The notes: generated from the letters alone by a model not told the origin. A DNA stretch of 64,000 bases from Arachis hypogaea (GCF_003086295.3 NC_092040.1:54663559-54727558), one strand, 5' to 3'; positions 33,706-46,346 are shown, numbered from the stretch's first letter. Made by a program: numbers and translations.

Positions 33706-35435
33706 TGATGAGCAGATAATTTATACGCTTTTTGGCATTGTTTTTAGGTAGTTTTTAGTACGTTTTAGTTACATTTTATTATATTTTTATTTAGTTTTTA
33801 TGCAAAAATCACATTTCTAGACTTTAATATAAGTTTGTGTGTTTTTCTATAATTTCAGGTATTTTCTGGCTGAAATTGAAGGACCTAAGCGAAAATCTTA
33901 TTCAGATGCTGAGAAAGGACTGCAGATGCTGTTGGATTCTGACCTCCCTGCACTCAAACGCATTTTTTTGGAGCTACAGAAGTCCAATTGGCATGCTCTC
34001 AATTTGGTTGGAAAGCTAACATCTGGGGCTTTCCAGCAATATCCATACTTTTCCAGAGATTTGATGGTACAAACTGGGGATAAAACGCCCACCAGAGACC
34101 CTTTTCTGGCGTAAAACACTGGAACTGGCACCAGAACTAGAGTTAAACACCCAAACTGGCATCCAAGCTGGCGTTTAACCCTAGAAAATGCCTATGCATG
34201 TGTAAAGCTCAATGCTTAGCCCAAGCACACACCAAGTGGGCCCCGAAAATGGATTTCTACACTATCTGCACTTAGTTACTTATTTTCTGTAATCCTTAGT
34301 AACTAGTTTAGTATAAATAGCACTTTTTACTATTGTATTTTGATCTTTGGATCATCTTTCGATCTTTTGATAAACTTTATGCTTGGCTGGCCTCACGGCC
34401 ATGCCTAGGCTATTTTCTCTTATGTATTTTCCAACGGTGGAGTTTCTACACCTCAGAGATTAATTTGCGGAGCGCTGCTGTTCTTCATGAATTAATGCAA
34501 GTACTATTGTTTCTCTTTCAATTCATGCATACTTATTCTCCAAGATATACTCTCGTACTTAATTTAGTTAAGTCAGAATGAAGGGGTGATCCGTGACAAT
34601 CACCCACTATCTTCGTTAGTCGCTTATCCAAGATCCGCGTGCTTGACAACCACAAGTGGTCTACATGATGTTCAACGTAGTCATTGGACGACAGCTGGAG
34701 TATAGTCTCTTGGGTCTCTGATCCACGTACCGAGTTCGCAAGGTTAGAACCTTCGTGGTATAGGCTAGAACCAATTGGCAGCATTCTTGAGATCCGGAAA
34801 GACAAAACCTTGTATGTGGTATTCCGAGTAGGATCTGGGACGGGATGACTGTGACGAGCTTCAAACTCACAAATGTTGGGCGCAGTGACATTGTGTAAAA
34901 GGATAGAGAGATCCTATTCTAACACAAGTGAGAACCGACAGATGATTAGCCGTGCAGTAGCTGTGCCTGGTATTTTTTCATCCGAGACGAGAAATCCGAC
35001 GGTTGATTAGCCGTACAGAAACCATAGCTGGACCATTTTCACTGAGAGGACGGATGGTAGCCATTGACAATGGTGATCCACCATCATATAGCTTGCCATG
35101 GAAGGGAGCACGCATGATTGGATGAAGACAATAAAAAAGCAAAGATTCAGAAGAAACAAAGCATCTCCAAACGCTTATCTGAAAATCCCACCAATGAATT
35201 ACATAAGTATCTTTATTTTAATTTACGTTCTCTTTATCTTTCAATTATCAAAACTCATAACCAATTGAATCCTCCTGACTAAGATTTACAGGATGACCAT
35301 AGCTTGCTTCAAGCTGGCAATCTCCGTGGGATCGACCCTTACTCGCATAAGGTTTTATTGCTTGGATGACCCAGTGCACTTGCTGGTTAGTTGTATCGGA
35401 GTTGTGAAAGGTGTGAATCACAATTCTGTGCACCA
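33706..35435 (+). repeat. 5' LTR of K (1730 bp)
   Basis: TGATGAGCAGATAATTTATACGC start, ...TTCTGTGCACCA end. Contains the conserved LTR box (33970-34045; arms TTGGAAAGC and GGCTTTCCA), GGCGTTNAAC words (34083-34185) and TATAAATAG at 34312. Confidence 0.92.
34312..34320 (+). promoter_or_regulatory. Probable TATA box of the K LTR
   Basis: TATAAATAG followed by CACTTTTTACTATTG; identical in M (46998-47006) and on the minus strand in L (43978-43970), Q (55294-55286) and S (57202-57194). Confidence 0.6.
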
Positions 35436-35441
35436 AGTTTT

Positions 35442-35459
35442 TGGCATCGTTGCCGGGGA
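35442..35459 (+). other. Primer-binding site of K (tRNA-Asp), two mismatches
   Basis: TGGCATCGTTGCCGGGGA; two transitions (GC to AT) relative to the perfect site in O, in line with CpG/methylation decay. Confidence 0.82.
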
Positions 35460-36099
35460 TTGTTCGAGTTTGGATAACTGACGGTTCATCTTGTTGCTTA
35501 GATTAGGTAACCTTTTCTCTTGTTTCAACCTTTATTTTCTTTTCAAAAAGTTTTCGAAAATATTTTTTTGTGTTTCTTGTTTGAGTCTATTGTCAAATTT
35601 TAAGTTTGGTGTCAACTGCATGTTTTTAATTTTTCTTAGATTTTTGAAAATTCACGCATTGTATTCTTCTTTGATCTTCAAGTTGTTCTTGATGATTTTC
35701 TTTGTTAGATCTTTAATTTTTCTTGTTTTGTGTCTTTTCTTATTTTTCTTGTGCATTTTCGAATTGTTAGTGTCCCTAGTACAAAAGTTCTTAAGTTTGG
35801 TGTCTTGCATGTCTTTCTTTTCTTAAAAATTTTCAAAAATATGTTCTTGATGTTCATCATGATCTTCAAAGTGTTCTTGGTGTTCATCTTGACATTCAAA
35901 GTGTTCTTGCATGCATTATTTGTTTTGATCTTAAATTTTTATGTTTTGTTTCATTTTGTTATTTTTCTCTCTCTTCATTCAAAACTCAAAAGTCAAAAAA
36001 ATATCTTTTCCTCTTTATTCTCATAATTTTTGAAATTTTGAGTTGACTTGGTAAAAATTTTTTAAATTTAGTTGTTTCTTGTTAGTCAAGTCAAAATTT

Positions 36100-36100
<1 letters not shown>

Positions 36101-36157
<57 letters not shown>

Positions 36158-36168
36158 TTTTTTTTTTT
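36101..36168 (+). repeat. Compound microsatellite (TA)n(TG)n(T)n
   Basis: About 18 TA units, 9-10 TG units and 12 T in a row within the K leader. Confidence 0.97.
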
Positions 36169-36237
36169 AGTAAATAATACAGAGAAATAAAGGATCAGAA
36201 CATAAAGTAGAGGAATCACAAAGAAAAAGAGCTCACT

Positions 36238-36570
36238 GGCATTAAAACGCCAGTAAAGAGGCATTTTGGGCGTTAAATGCCAGAATGGCTATCATTCTGG
36301 GCGTTTAACGCCAGTAAAGGTATCATTCTGGGCATTAAACGCTAGAATGGGCAGCATTCTGGGCGTTTAACACCAGAAATGGTAGAATTCTGGGCGTTTA
36401 ACACCAGAAATGGCAGAATTCTGGGCGTTTAGAAAAACGCCTAGTAAAGAAGGATTCCTAGCGTTTAAACGCCAGTCAGGGTATCTGGCTGGGCGTTAAA
36501 CGCCGAAAGAGGCAGTCAAGTGGGCATTAAACGCCAGAATGGAAAGCATTCTGGGCGTTTAACGCCAAGA
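36238..36570 (+). repeat. Palindromic-word cluster in the K leader (GGCGTTWAACGCC)
   Basis: About 14 degenerate words, commonly TTCTGGGCGTTTAACGCCAG-like. Equivalent clusters sit at the same leader place in L (42146-42290) and U (61610-61915). Confidence 0.92.
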
Positions 36571-37464
36571 TGACACAAGGGAGGTCAGTTTGGTTTCCAA
36601 TTCGATTTTTTTCAATTTTTCATGTTTTAATTCATAACTTTTTGCATCAAACATATTTTAAACGTTCATTTTCAATTTTTTTTAATGTTTTCGAAAATTT
36701 TAAAACTAATTTTTCAAGAATATTTTTCTTAATTTTATTTCATATTTTCAAAAATCCTTGCTAACAATTAATGTTTTGATTCAAAAATTTCAAGTTTGTT
36801 ACTTTCTTGTTAAGAAAGGTTTAATCTTTAAATTCTAGAATCATATCTTTTAGTTTCTTGTTAGTCAAGTCATCAACTTTAATTTTTAAAATTCAAATCT
36901 TTTTAAATTCTATTTCAATTCTTTTTCAAAATAAATCTCAATAATATCTTTTTAAAATTTTAATTTCAAAATCTTTTTCTAACTTCTTATCTTTTTAGAA
37001 TTATTTTCAAATCTTTTTCAACTAACCACGTGACTTGTTTGTTTTAATTTTAAAGGAGCTTACTATTTCATATCTATTTCAAAACCACCTAACTATTTCT
37101 TTCACTTCTAATTTTCAAAAATCACCCACCACTTTTTCAAAATTCTTTTTAATTAACTAATTGTTTTAAATTCTAATTTTAGTTTATTTCTTTTAATATT
37201 TTCGAAACCAACTTAATTAATTAAATAAAAATAAAAATATTTTTCTTTTCCCTCTTTTAAAATTTGAATACTCTCTCTCTCATCTCTTTCTATTTATTTG
37301 CTAACACTTCTCTTCTACTCATAATTCGAACCCTCCTCTCTTCTCTCTGTTCGAATTACTCATCTCCTCTTTTTTCTATTCTTCTATTCTTATACTCACA
37401 TAAAAGAATCTCTATACTTTGAAATAGAGGATTCTACAACTCTCTTTGTTCTCTTCTTTTTTAT

Positions 37465-39691
37465 ACGAGTAGGAACAAGGATAAGGATATTCTTGTTGAA
37501 GCTGATCCTGAACCTGAAAGGACTCTGAAGAGGAAACTAAGAGAAGCTAAACCACAACACTCCGGAGAGGACCTTATAGAAATTCTCGAAAAAGGAGCAG
37601 ACATTGCAGCCGAACCCAACAACAATACTAGAGATGCAAGGAAGATGCTTGGTAACTATACTGTACCAACTTTCAACTTCTATGGAAGAAGCATCTCAAT
37701 TCCTGCCATTGGAGAAAACAACTTTGAGTTTAAGCCTCAATTAGTTTCTCTAATACAGCAGAATTGCAAGTATCATGGACTTCCATCGGAAGATCCTCAT
37801 CAGTTCTTAGCTGAATTCTTGCAGATCTGTGATACTGTTAAGACCAATGGGGTTGATCCTGAGGTCTACAGACTTATGCTTTTCTCCTTTGCTGAAAGAG
37901 ATACAGCTAGGATATGGTTGAACTCACAACCTAGAGAAAGCATAAACTCTTGGGATAAGTTGGTCACTGCTTTCTTGGCCAAGTTCTTTCCACCTCAAAA
38001 GTTGAGCAAGCTTAGAGTGGACGTCCAAACCTTCAGACAGAAAGAAGGTGAATCCCTCTATGAAGCTTGGAAAAGATATAAGAAATTGATCAGAAGGTGT
38101 CCTTCTGACATGCTTTTAGAATGGAGCATCTTGGATATATTCTATGATGGTTTGTCTGAATTGTCCAAGATGTCATTAGACCACTCTTCTAGTAGATCTC
38201 TTCATTTGAAGAGAACCCCTACTGAAGCTCAGAAACTCATTGAGGTGGTTGCAAATAATCAGTTCATGTACACTTCTAAAAGAAATCCTACGAGTAATGG
38301 GATGACTCAGAAGAAAGGAGTTTTTGAGATTGATACTCTGAATTCCATATTGGCTCAGAACAAAATATTGACTCAGCAAGTCAATATGATTTCTCAGAAT
38401 CTGACTGGATTGCAAGCTGCATCCAGCAATACTAAAGAAGACTCCTCTAAAGGAGAAGCATTTGACCCTGAGAATCCTGCAATGGAAGAGGTAAATTACA
38501 TGGGAGAATCCTATGAAAACACCTATAATCCTTCATGGAGAAATCATCCAAATTTCTCATGGAAGGATCAACAGAAGCCTCAACAAGGCTTCAATAATAA
38601 TAATGGTGGGAGAAATAGGTTTGGCAATAGCAAGCCTTTTCCATCATCTTCTCTGCAACAGACAGAGAATTTTGAGCAGAGCCCCTCTGGCTTAGCAAAT
38701 ATAGTCTCTGACCTATCTAAGGCCACTCTCAGTTTTATGACTGAAACAAGGTCCTCCATCAGAAATTTAGAGGCACAAGTGGGTCAGCTGAGTAAAAGAG
38801 TTACTGAAACCCCTCCTAGTACTCTTCCAAGCAATACAGAAGAGAATCCAAAGAGTGAGTGCAAGGCCATCAATATAACCAAAATGGCCGAACCTATAGA
38901 GGAGGAAGAGGCAGTGATTTCCAGTGTGGAAGACCTCAATGGACACCCACTAGCCAATAAGGAAGTCCCTAATGAGGAACCAAAGGAGTCTGAGGCTCAT
39001 ACGGAGACCATAGAGATTTCACTGAACTTTCTATTACCATTCATGAGCTTTGATGAGTATTCTTCCTCTGAAGAAGATGAAGATATTGTTGAAGAGTAAG
39101 CTGCTCAATACCTAGGAGCAATCATGAAACTGAATGCCAAGTTATTTGGTAATGAGACTTAGGAGGATGAATCTCCATTGCTCACCAGTGAACTAAATGC
39201 CTGGGTTTAGCAGGCATTACCTCAGAAGAAACCGGATCCCGAAAGGTTTTTAATACCATGTACCATAGGCACCATGACCTTTGAGAAGGCTCTGTGTGAC
39301 CTAGGGTCAGGTATAAACCTCATGCCACTCTCTGTAATGGAAAAACTAGGAATCTTTGAGGTACAAGCTGTAAGAATCTCACTAGAGATGGCAGACAAAT
39401 CAATGAAACAGGCTTATGGACTTGTAGAGGATGTTTTAGTGAAGGTTGAAGGCCTTTACATCCCTGCTGACTTTATAATCCTAGACACTGGGAAGGATGA
39501 AGATGAATCCATCATCCTTGGAAGACCCTTCCTAGCCACAGCAAGGGCTGCGATTGATGTGGACAGAGGAGAGTTAGTCTTTCAATTGAATGAGGACTAC
39601 CTTGTGTTTAAGGCTCAAGGATCTTCTTCTGTAAACATGGGGAAAAAGCATGAAAAATTCATCCAATTCTCTCCATACAGAGTCAAGCAGA
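37465..39691 (+). pseudogene. gag-protease of K: start codon lost, three stops in the linker
   Basis: U starts this protein with ATG AGC; K has ACG AGT at 37465, so the next ATG is 37645. Gag: basic N-terminus (TLKRKLREAK), then RSISIPAIGENNFEF, capsid block ARIWLNSQPRESINSWDKL and ESLYEAWKRYKKLIRRCPSDM (about 37915-38110), then Gln/Asn-rich QQGFNNNNGGRN and an acidic end. No CCHC knuckle. Stops TAA 39097-39099, TAG near 39160 and TAG near 39208. Protease resumes in the same frame: LCDLGSGINLMP near 39292, EDVLVKVEGLYIPADF, ILGRPFLATARAAIDV near 39510. The frame is single from gag to protease. Confidence 0.88.
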
Positions 39692-39796
39692 GCATTTAGT
39701 TCATTGATGAGCAATGGAGGTTCCGGGATCCTCTTTCTTCTGAGATAACTTTAGCTGAACCAATGCATTTAGTTCATTGATGAGCAATGGAGGTTC
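39692..39796. repeat. 32-bp direct duplication at the K/L junction
   Basis: The 32 bp starting GCATTTAGTTCATTGATGAG occur at 39692-39723 and 39765-39796. The left copy forms the breakpoint itself; the right copy is in its normal place in L's gag. The leading GC is shared with the end of K. Confidence 0.9.
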
Positions 39797-41451
39797 ATCT
39801 TCCGAAGTCTCATTACCAAATAATTTGGCATTCAGCTTCGTGATTGCTCCTAGATACTGAGCAACTTGCTCTTCATCAACAACTTCATCTTCTTCAGAGG
39901 AAGAATACTCATCAGAGCTCATAAATTGTAATAGGATGTTCAGTAGAATCTCTATGGTCTCCGTATGAGCCTCAGACTCCTTTGGTTCCTTAATAGGGAA
40001 CTCCTTGTTGGCCAGTGGACATCCCATGAGGTCTTCCTCCCTGGAAATCACTGCCTTTTCCTCCTCTACAGGTTCGGCCATGTTGGTTATAGTGATGGCC
40101 CTGCACTCTCTTTTTGGATTCTCTTCTGTATTGCTTGGGAGAGTACTAGGAGGAGTTTCATTAACTTTTTTACTTAGCTGACCCACTTGTGCCTCCAAAT
40201 TTCTGATGGAGGATCGTGCCTCAGTCATGAAACTGAGAGTGGTCTTAGAGAGATCAAAGACTATGGTTGCTAAGCCAGAGAGGCTCTACTCAGAATTCTC
40301 TGTCTGTTGCTGAGAAGATGATGGGAAAGGCTTACTATTGCCAAACCTATTTCTCCTACCATTATTGTTATTGAAGCCTTGTTGAGGCTTCTGTTGATCC
40401 TTCCATAGGATTCTCCTATGTAATTCACCTCTTCGATTGCAGGATTCTCAGGGTCATAAGCTTCTCCTTCAGAGGAGGCTTCTTTAGTACTGCTGGATGC
40501 AGCTTGCAATCCAGTCAGACACTGAGAAATCATATTGACTTGCTGAGTCAATATTTTATTCTCAGCCAATATGGCATTCAGAGTATCAACCTCAAAAACT
40601 CCTCTCTTCTGACTCATCCCATTATTCACAGGATTTCATTTAGAAGTGTACATGAACTGGTTATTTGCAACCATCTCAATGAGTTCCTGGGCTTCTGCAG
40701 GCATTTTTAGATGAAGAGATCCACCAGCAGAATAGTCGAATGACATCTTGGATAATGCAGACAGACCATCATAGAATATACATATGATGCTCCATTCTGG
40801 AAGCATGTCAGAAGGACACCTTTTGGTTAATTGCTTGTATCTTTCCCAAGCTTCATAGAAGGATTCACCTTCCTTCTCTCTGAAGGTTTGGACTTCCACT
40901 CTAAGCTTGCTCATCTTTTGAGGTGGAAAGAATTTGGTCAAGAAAGCATTGACCAACTTTTCCCAAGAGTTCAGGCTTTTTCTAGGTTGTGAGTCCAACC
41001 ATGTCCTAGCTCTGTCTCTTACAACAAAGGGGAAAAGCATAAGTCTGTAGACCTCGGGATCAACCCCATTGGTCTTAACAGTGTCATAGATTTGCAAGAA
41101 TTCAGCTAAGAACTGATGAGGATCTTTCGATCAAAGTCTATGAAACTTGCAATTCTGCTGCATTAGAGAAACTAATTGAGACTTAAGCTCAAAGTTGTTT
41201 GCTCCAATGGTAGAAACTGAGATGCTTCTTCCATAGAAGTTGGAAGTTGGTGCAATATAGTCACCAAGCATCTTCCTTGCATCTCTGGCATTGTTGTTGG
41301 GTTCGGCTGCCATGTCTGCTTCTTTTTCAAAATTTTCTGTAAGGTTTTCTCCGGAGTGTTGTGCTTTAGCTTCTTTTAGCTTCCTCTTCAGAGTCCTTTC
41401 AGGTTCATTATCAGCTTCAACAAGAATGTTTTTATCCCTATTTCTGCTTAT
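39724..41451 (-). pseudogene. gag of L, start codon lost, broken
   Basis: Start position reads ATA (41451-41449) where U has ATG. Same domain order as K: RSISVSTIGANNFEL, a TGA after FHRL near 41128, capsid block RTWLDSQPRKSLNSWEKL and ESFYEAWERYKQLTKRCPSDM (about 41020-40810), a TGA near 40636, then a 46-bp loss near 40405 between short TATGG/CATGG repeats that shifts the frame, then SSIRNLEAQVGQLSKK and the acidic tail. Ends at the K junction before the protease. Confidence 0.87.
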
Positions 41452-42840
41452 ATGAAAAAGAAGAGAACAAAGGGAGTAGTGGAATCTTCTATGTCACAGT
41501 ATAGAGATTTCTTGATGTGTCAGAGGAAAAGAAGAGTAGAAGGATGAGAAGAGAGAGGAGATGAGTTCGAATTTTGAGATGAGTAGAGGAGAAGTGTTAG
41601 CAGTTAAATAAAATAAATAGAAAAATAGTAGAGAGAGTTTTCGAAAATTTAAAAGAAATAAAATAAAATTATAATTTAAAATAATTAGTTAATAAAAAAA
41701 AGAATTTTGAAAAAGAGGAGGGAGATTTTCGAAAATGAGAAGTGAAAACGATTTGAAAATAAATTTTGAAAAAGATAAGAAGTTATAAAAAGATTTTGAA
41801 ATTAAAAAAAGATATGATTGGAAAGGATTTGATTGAAAAAGATATGATTGAAAAAGAAATTAAAAAAAATTGATGACTTGACTAATAAGAAACTAAAAGA
41901 TATGATTCTAGAATTCAAAGATTGAACCTTTCTTAACAAGAAAGTAACAAACTTGAGATTTTTTAGTCAAAACATTAATTGTTAGTAAAGGATTTTTGAA
42001 AATTTAAGAAAAAGATTTTTGAAAAATTAGTTTTAAAATTTTTTTAAAAACTTAAAAAAAGGATAAGATTTTAAAAGTTATGAATTAAAACATGAAAATT
42101 TGAAAAAATTTGGATTGGAAACAAAATTACCTCCCTTGTGTCATCCTAGCGTTAAACACCCAAAATGCTGCCCATTCTAGGTTTAACGCCCATAAGGCTA
42201 CCTCTTTGGACGTTTAACGCCCAACCAGATACCCTGGCTGGCGTTTAACGCCAGAAATCCTTCCTTACTAGTCGTTTTTCTAAACGCCCAGTTTTTTCTC
42301 TGTGATTCCTCTGCTGTATGTTCTGAATCCTCAATTCTCTGTATTAGTTACTTGAAAAGAGATATTTTTATTTTTTTTATTTTTTTAATGAGGAGAGAGA
42401 AAAATAACAAAATAAAACAAAACATGAAAAATTAAGATCAGAACAAGTAATGCGTGCAAGAGCACTTTGGAGATAATGATGAACACCAAGAACATATTTT
42501 TGAAAATTTTTAAGAAAAGAAAGATATTTTTATGTTTAGACACTATGAATTCAAAAATTCATATGAAAAACAAGAAGAGACATAGAACCAGAGAATTTAA
42601 AGATCAGAACACGGAAAATCATCAAGAAACTTGAAGATAAAGAAGAACACAATGCATGAGTTTTCGAAAATTTTGAGAAAATTTGAAAACATGCAATTGA
42701 CATCAAACTCGAAAATTTTTGGTTTTTATGATTTTATTAAATTTTTTGTATTTTTCGAAAATAAAAGAAAGCTTAAACATAAAATAAAATTACCTAATCT
42801 AAGCAACAAGATGAACTGTCAGTTGTCCAAACTTGAACAT
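41452..42840 (-). other. Leader of L
   Basis: A-rich (plus strand), non-coding; holds a GGCGTTWAACGCC cluster at 42146-42290 on the gag-distal side, as in K and U. Confidence 0.6.
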
Positions 42841-42858
42841 TCCCCGGTAACGGCGCCA
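42841..42858 (-). other. Primer-binding site of L (tRNA-Asp)
   Basis: Minus strand TGGCGCCGTTACCGGGGA, one mismatch. Confidence 0.85.
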
Positions 42859-42864
42859 AAAACT

Positions 42865-44591
42865 TGGTATGCAAAATTGTTATTCACACTTTTCACAACT
42901 CCGCAGAGCTAACCAACAAGTGCACTGGGTCATCCAAGTAATACCTTACGTGAGTAAGGGTCGATCCCACAGAGATTGACAACTTGAAGCAAGCTATGGT
43001 CATCTTGTAAATCTCAGTCAGGCGGATTCAAATGGTTATGAGGTGTTGATAATTAAAAGAACAATAAAACATAAAATAAAATAAAGTCACTTATGTAGTT
43101 CCTTGGTGAGAATTTCAGATAAGCGTTTGGAGATGCTTTGTTGCCTCTAAACCTCTGCTTTCCTACTGTCCTCATCCAATCATGCGTACCCCCTTCCATG
43201 GCAAGTTGTATGTTGCTGGATCACCGTTGTCAATGGCTACCATCCGTCCTCTCAGTGAAAACATGTCCTCTACGATTTCCGGCATGGCTAATCAGCTGTC
43301 GGTTCTCGATCGTGTCGAAATAGAATACATTTATTCTTTTGCACACTTTTACTGCGCCCAACAGTCACGAGTTTGAAGCTCGTCACAGTCATCCCATCCT
43401 AGATCCTACTCGGAATACCACAGACAAGGTTTAAACTTTCTGGATCTCAAGAATGCTGCCAATTGGTTCTAGCTTATACCATGAAGGTTCTAACGTCACA
43501 AATTTGAATGCTCTGTTGTCAAGAGAGGTGATTCATATCCTTGGGTCAGAGACCAAAGAGAATATACTCTAGCTGTCGTCCAATGACTACGTTGAATATC
43601 ATGTAGACTGCTTTGTGGTTGTCAGGCACGCGGATCTTGGCTAAGCGAGTAACGAAGATTGAGTGATTGTCACGGGTCACCCCTTCATTCTGACTTAACT
43701 TAATTAAGTACAAGAGTATATCTTGTAGGAGAAGTAGGCGTGAATTGAATAGAAAAACAATAATACTTGCACTAATACTCGAGGAACAGCAGAGCTCCTC
43801 ACTGTAATCTATGAGGTGTAGAAACTCCACCGTTGAAGATACATAAGAACAAAAGGTCTAAGCATGGCCGAATGGCCAGCCTCTAAAAAGTTCGAACTCC
43901 CAAAAGGTCAAAGACCTGATCAAAGGATCGAAAAGTGGTCCAAAGATGTGAATACAACAGTAAAAATTGCTATTTATACTAAACTAGTAAACTAGGTTTA
44001 CAGAAAATGAGTAACTAAGTGCAGATAGTGCAGAAATCCACATCCGGGGCCCACTTGGTGTGTGCTTGGGCTGAGCATTGAAGCTTTTATGTGCATAGGC
44101 CATTCTTGGAGTTAAACGCTAGCTTAGGTGCCAGTTTGGGCTTTTAACTCCAGCTTTGGTGCCAGTTCTGGCGTTTTACGCCAGAAAAAAATCTCTGGTG
44201 GGCGTTTAGACGCCAGTTTGAACAATCAAATCTCGGGCAAAGTATGGACTATTATACATTGCTGGAAAGCCCAAGATGTCTACCTTCCAAGGCAATTGAG
44301 AGCGTTCCAATTGGGCTTCTGTAGCTCCAGAAAATCTACTTTGAGTGTAGGGAGGTCAGAATCCAATAGCATCTGCAGTCCTTTCTCAGCCTCTGAATCA
44401 GATTTTTGCTCAAGTCCCTCAATTTCAGCCAGAAAATACCTGAAATCACAGAAAAACACACAAACTCATAATAAAGTCCAGAAATGTGATTTTTGCATAA
44501 AAACTAATAAAAATATACTAAAAAGTAACTAAAACATACTAAAAACTACCTAGAAACAATGCCAAAAAGCGTATAAATTTTTCGCTCATCA
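42865..44591 (-). repeat. 5' LTR of L (1727 bp)
   Basis: Minus-strand start TGATGAGCGAAAAATTTATACGC (44591), end ...TTTGCATACCA (42865). Contains the conserved box (44251-44330), GGCGTTNNACGCC words (44105-44215) and TATAAATAG (43978-43970). Confidence 0.92.
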
Positions 44592-44977
44592 GTCCTCATG
44601 GATATCTGTGTGGAAGGAGCCCAATGGAAGAAAGACTCCAAAGGCAAGCCAGTTCAACTGAGAAGGCCTGACCTCAAACCCGTGGCTAGAGGATGCTTGG
44701 AGTTCATCCAACGCTCAATCATTCCTACTAGCAATTGGTCCGAAGTAACTGTAGATCGGGCTATCATGATCCATAGTATCATGATTGGAGAGGAAGTAGA
44801 AGTTCATGAGATCATACCTCTAGAACTATACAAGATGGCTGATAAGCCCTCCACTTTAGTAAGGTTAGCCTTTCCTCATCTCATCTGTCTCCTATGCAAT
44901 TCAGCTGGAATTGTCAAAAAGGAAGACATCCCCATTGAAGCAGACAAGCCCATCACTAAAAAGAGCATAAAGCAAAT
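44592..44977 (+). pseudogene. Env-position ORF of M, central part
   Basis: Starts in mid-ORF at the L insertion: MDICVEGAQWKKD, LRRPDLKPVARGCLEFIQRS, SNWSEVTVDRAIMIHSIM, FPHLICLLCNSAGI, KPITKKSIKQ. No stop within the part that belongs to M. The continuation lies inverted at 44978-45339. Family as in A, B and C. Confidence 0.83.
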
Positions 44978-45339
44978 GAAACGAAAAATAGAAAAATAAG
45001 AACAAGGAAATTAAAGAGGTTCACCTTAGTGACGGCAGCTAGTTCTTCCTCTTGAAGATCCTATGGAGTGCTTAACCTCTTAAATATCTCTTCCTTTCCT
45101 TTGTTGCGCCTCCCTCATGGCTCTTTGGTCTTCTCTGATTTTATCGAGGATAATAGAGTGCTCTTGGTGCCCTATCCTCAGTTGCTCCATGTTAGAACTC
45201 AATTCTCCTAAAGAGGTGCTGAGTTGCTCCCAATAGTTGTGTGGAGGGAAATGCATCCCTTGAGACATCTCAGGGATTTCTTGATGAGGGGCTTCCTCAT
45301 GCTCTTGTTGAGGTCCATGAGTGGGCTCTCTTATTTGCT
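44978..45339 (-). pseudogene. Inverted 3' end of the M env-position ORF
   Basis: On the minus strand: SQGMHFPPHNYWEQLSTSLGELSSN and MREAQQRKGRDI, the coiled-coil-like tail seen in C (GMYFPPKSYWDQW) and Q (GMHFSPHNYWEQL). Bounded by AGCAAAT (44971-44977) and its reverse complement ATTTGCT (45333-45339). Sequence right of 45340 returns to the plus orientation. Confidence 0.85.
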
Positions 45340-46346
45340 CGTCTATGTTTGTGTCTTTATTACACGATCATTAGTGTTTAGAGTCTATGTCTTAAAGCTA
45401 TGAATGTTCCATGAATCCTTCACCTTTCTTAAATGAAAAATGTTTCTATTTGCAAAAGAACAAGAAGTACATGAATTTCGAATTCTATCTTGAAAATAGT
45501 TTAATTATTTTGATGTGGTGGCAATACTTTTTGTTTTCTGAATGAATGCTTGAACAGTGCATATTTTTTATAGTGAAGTTTATGAATGTTAAAATTGTTG
45601 GCTTTTGAAAGAATAATGAAAAAAGAGAAATGTTATTGATAATCTAAAAAAACATTAAATTCATTCTTGAAGCAAGAAAAAGCAGTGAAAAACACAAAGC
45701 TTGCGAAAAAAAAATGGCGAAAAATCAAGAAAAAGAAAGAAAAAGAAAAAGCAAGCAGAAAAAGCCAATAACCCTTTAAACAAAAAGGCAAGGATAAAAT
45801 GGATCCAAGGCTTTGAGCATTAATGGATAGAAGGGCCCAAATGAATAAAATCCTCACCTAAGTGGCTAATTCAAGCTGTCCCTAACCATGTGCTTGTGTC
45901 ATGAAGGTCCAAGTGAAAAGCTTGGGACTGAGTGGTTAAAGTCGTGATCTAAAGTAAAAGAGTGTGATTAAGAAATCTGGGCACCTCTAATTGGGGACTC
46001 TAGCACAGCTGAGTCACAATCTAAAAAGGTTCACCCAGTTATGTGTCCGTGGCATTTATGTATCTGGTGGTAATACTGGAAAATAAAATGCTAAGGGTCA
46101 CGGCCAAGACTCATAAAGTAGCTATGCTCAAGAATCAACATACTAAACTAAGAGAATCAATAACTCTATCTGAATTCTGAGTTCCTATGGATGCCAATCA
46201 TTTTGATCTTCAAAGGATAAAGTGAGATGCAAAAACTGTTCAGAAGCAAAAAGCTACTAGTCCCGCTCATCTAATTGGAACTAAGCTTCATTGATATTTT
46301 GAAATTTATTGTATATTCTCTTCTTTTTATCCTATTTTGTTTTTAA
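45340..46346 (+). other. 3' non-coding region of M
   Basis: Colinear with B (8670-9600, opposite strand) and Q. Contains an A/G-rich stretch (45660-45770). No ORF. Confidence 0.65.

Larger units (their letters stand above)
35460..37464 (+). other. Leader of K
   Basis: T-rich, non-coding. Includes two TTAAGTTTGGTGTC copies (about 35600 and 35790), a microsatellite, and a GGCGTTWAACGCC cluster. The last 250 nt are pyrimidine-rich, with repeated CTCT before gag. Confidence 0.6.
33706..39691 (+). mobile_element. Element K: gag-protease-only element, 3' part lost
   Basis: 5' LTR, PBS, long leader with palindromic cluster, single gag-protease frame, then an abrupt switch at about 39692 to the opposite-strand element L. 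Its relative U passes directly from protease to the two-hairpin element, so K probably also never had RT or integrase; this cannot be shown because its 3' part is missing. Left flank GCCAT has no match right of L (GTCCT). Confidence 0.82.
39692..44591 (-). mobile_element. Element L: gag-bearing element joined head to head with K
   Basis: Right to left: 5' LTR, PBS, leader, gag to just before the protease active site, then the junction with K at about 39692. Inserted (right side) into the env-position ORF of M; the first five bases right of the LTR are GTCCT. Gag is only about 80 per cent like K by eye, so K and L are different copies. Confidence 0.82.

Noticed and set aside
33839..34131. Overlapping ORFs near the start of LTR K (and similar ones in B, L, M, Q, S)
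   Set aside because: They are translations of the conserved LTR box on either strand, recurring with every LTR copy; no start context or domain.
33706..44591. K plus L as one large palindromic element made in a single event
   Set aside because: The two gag copies differ widely, start codons are mutated differently, and flanking five-mers (GCCAT, GTCCT) do not match.
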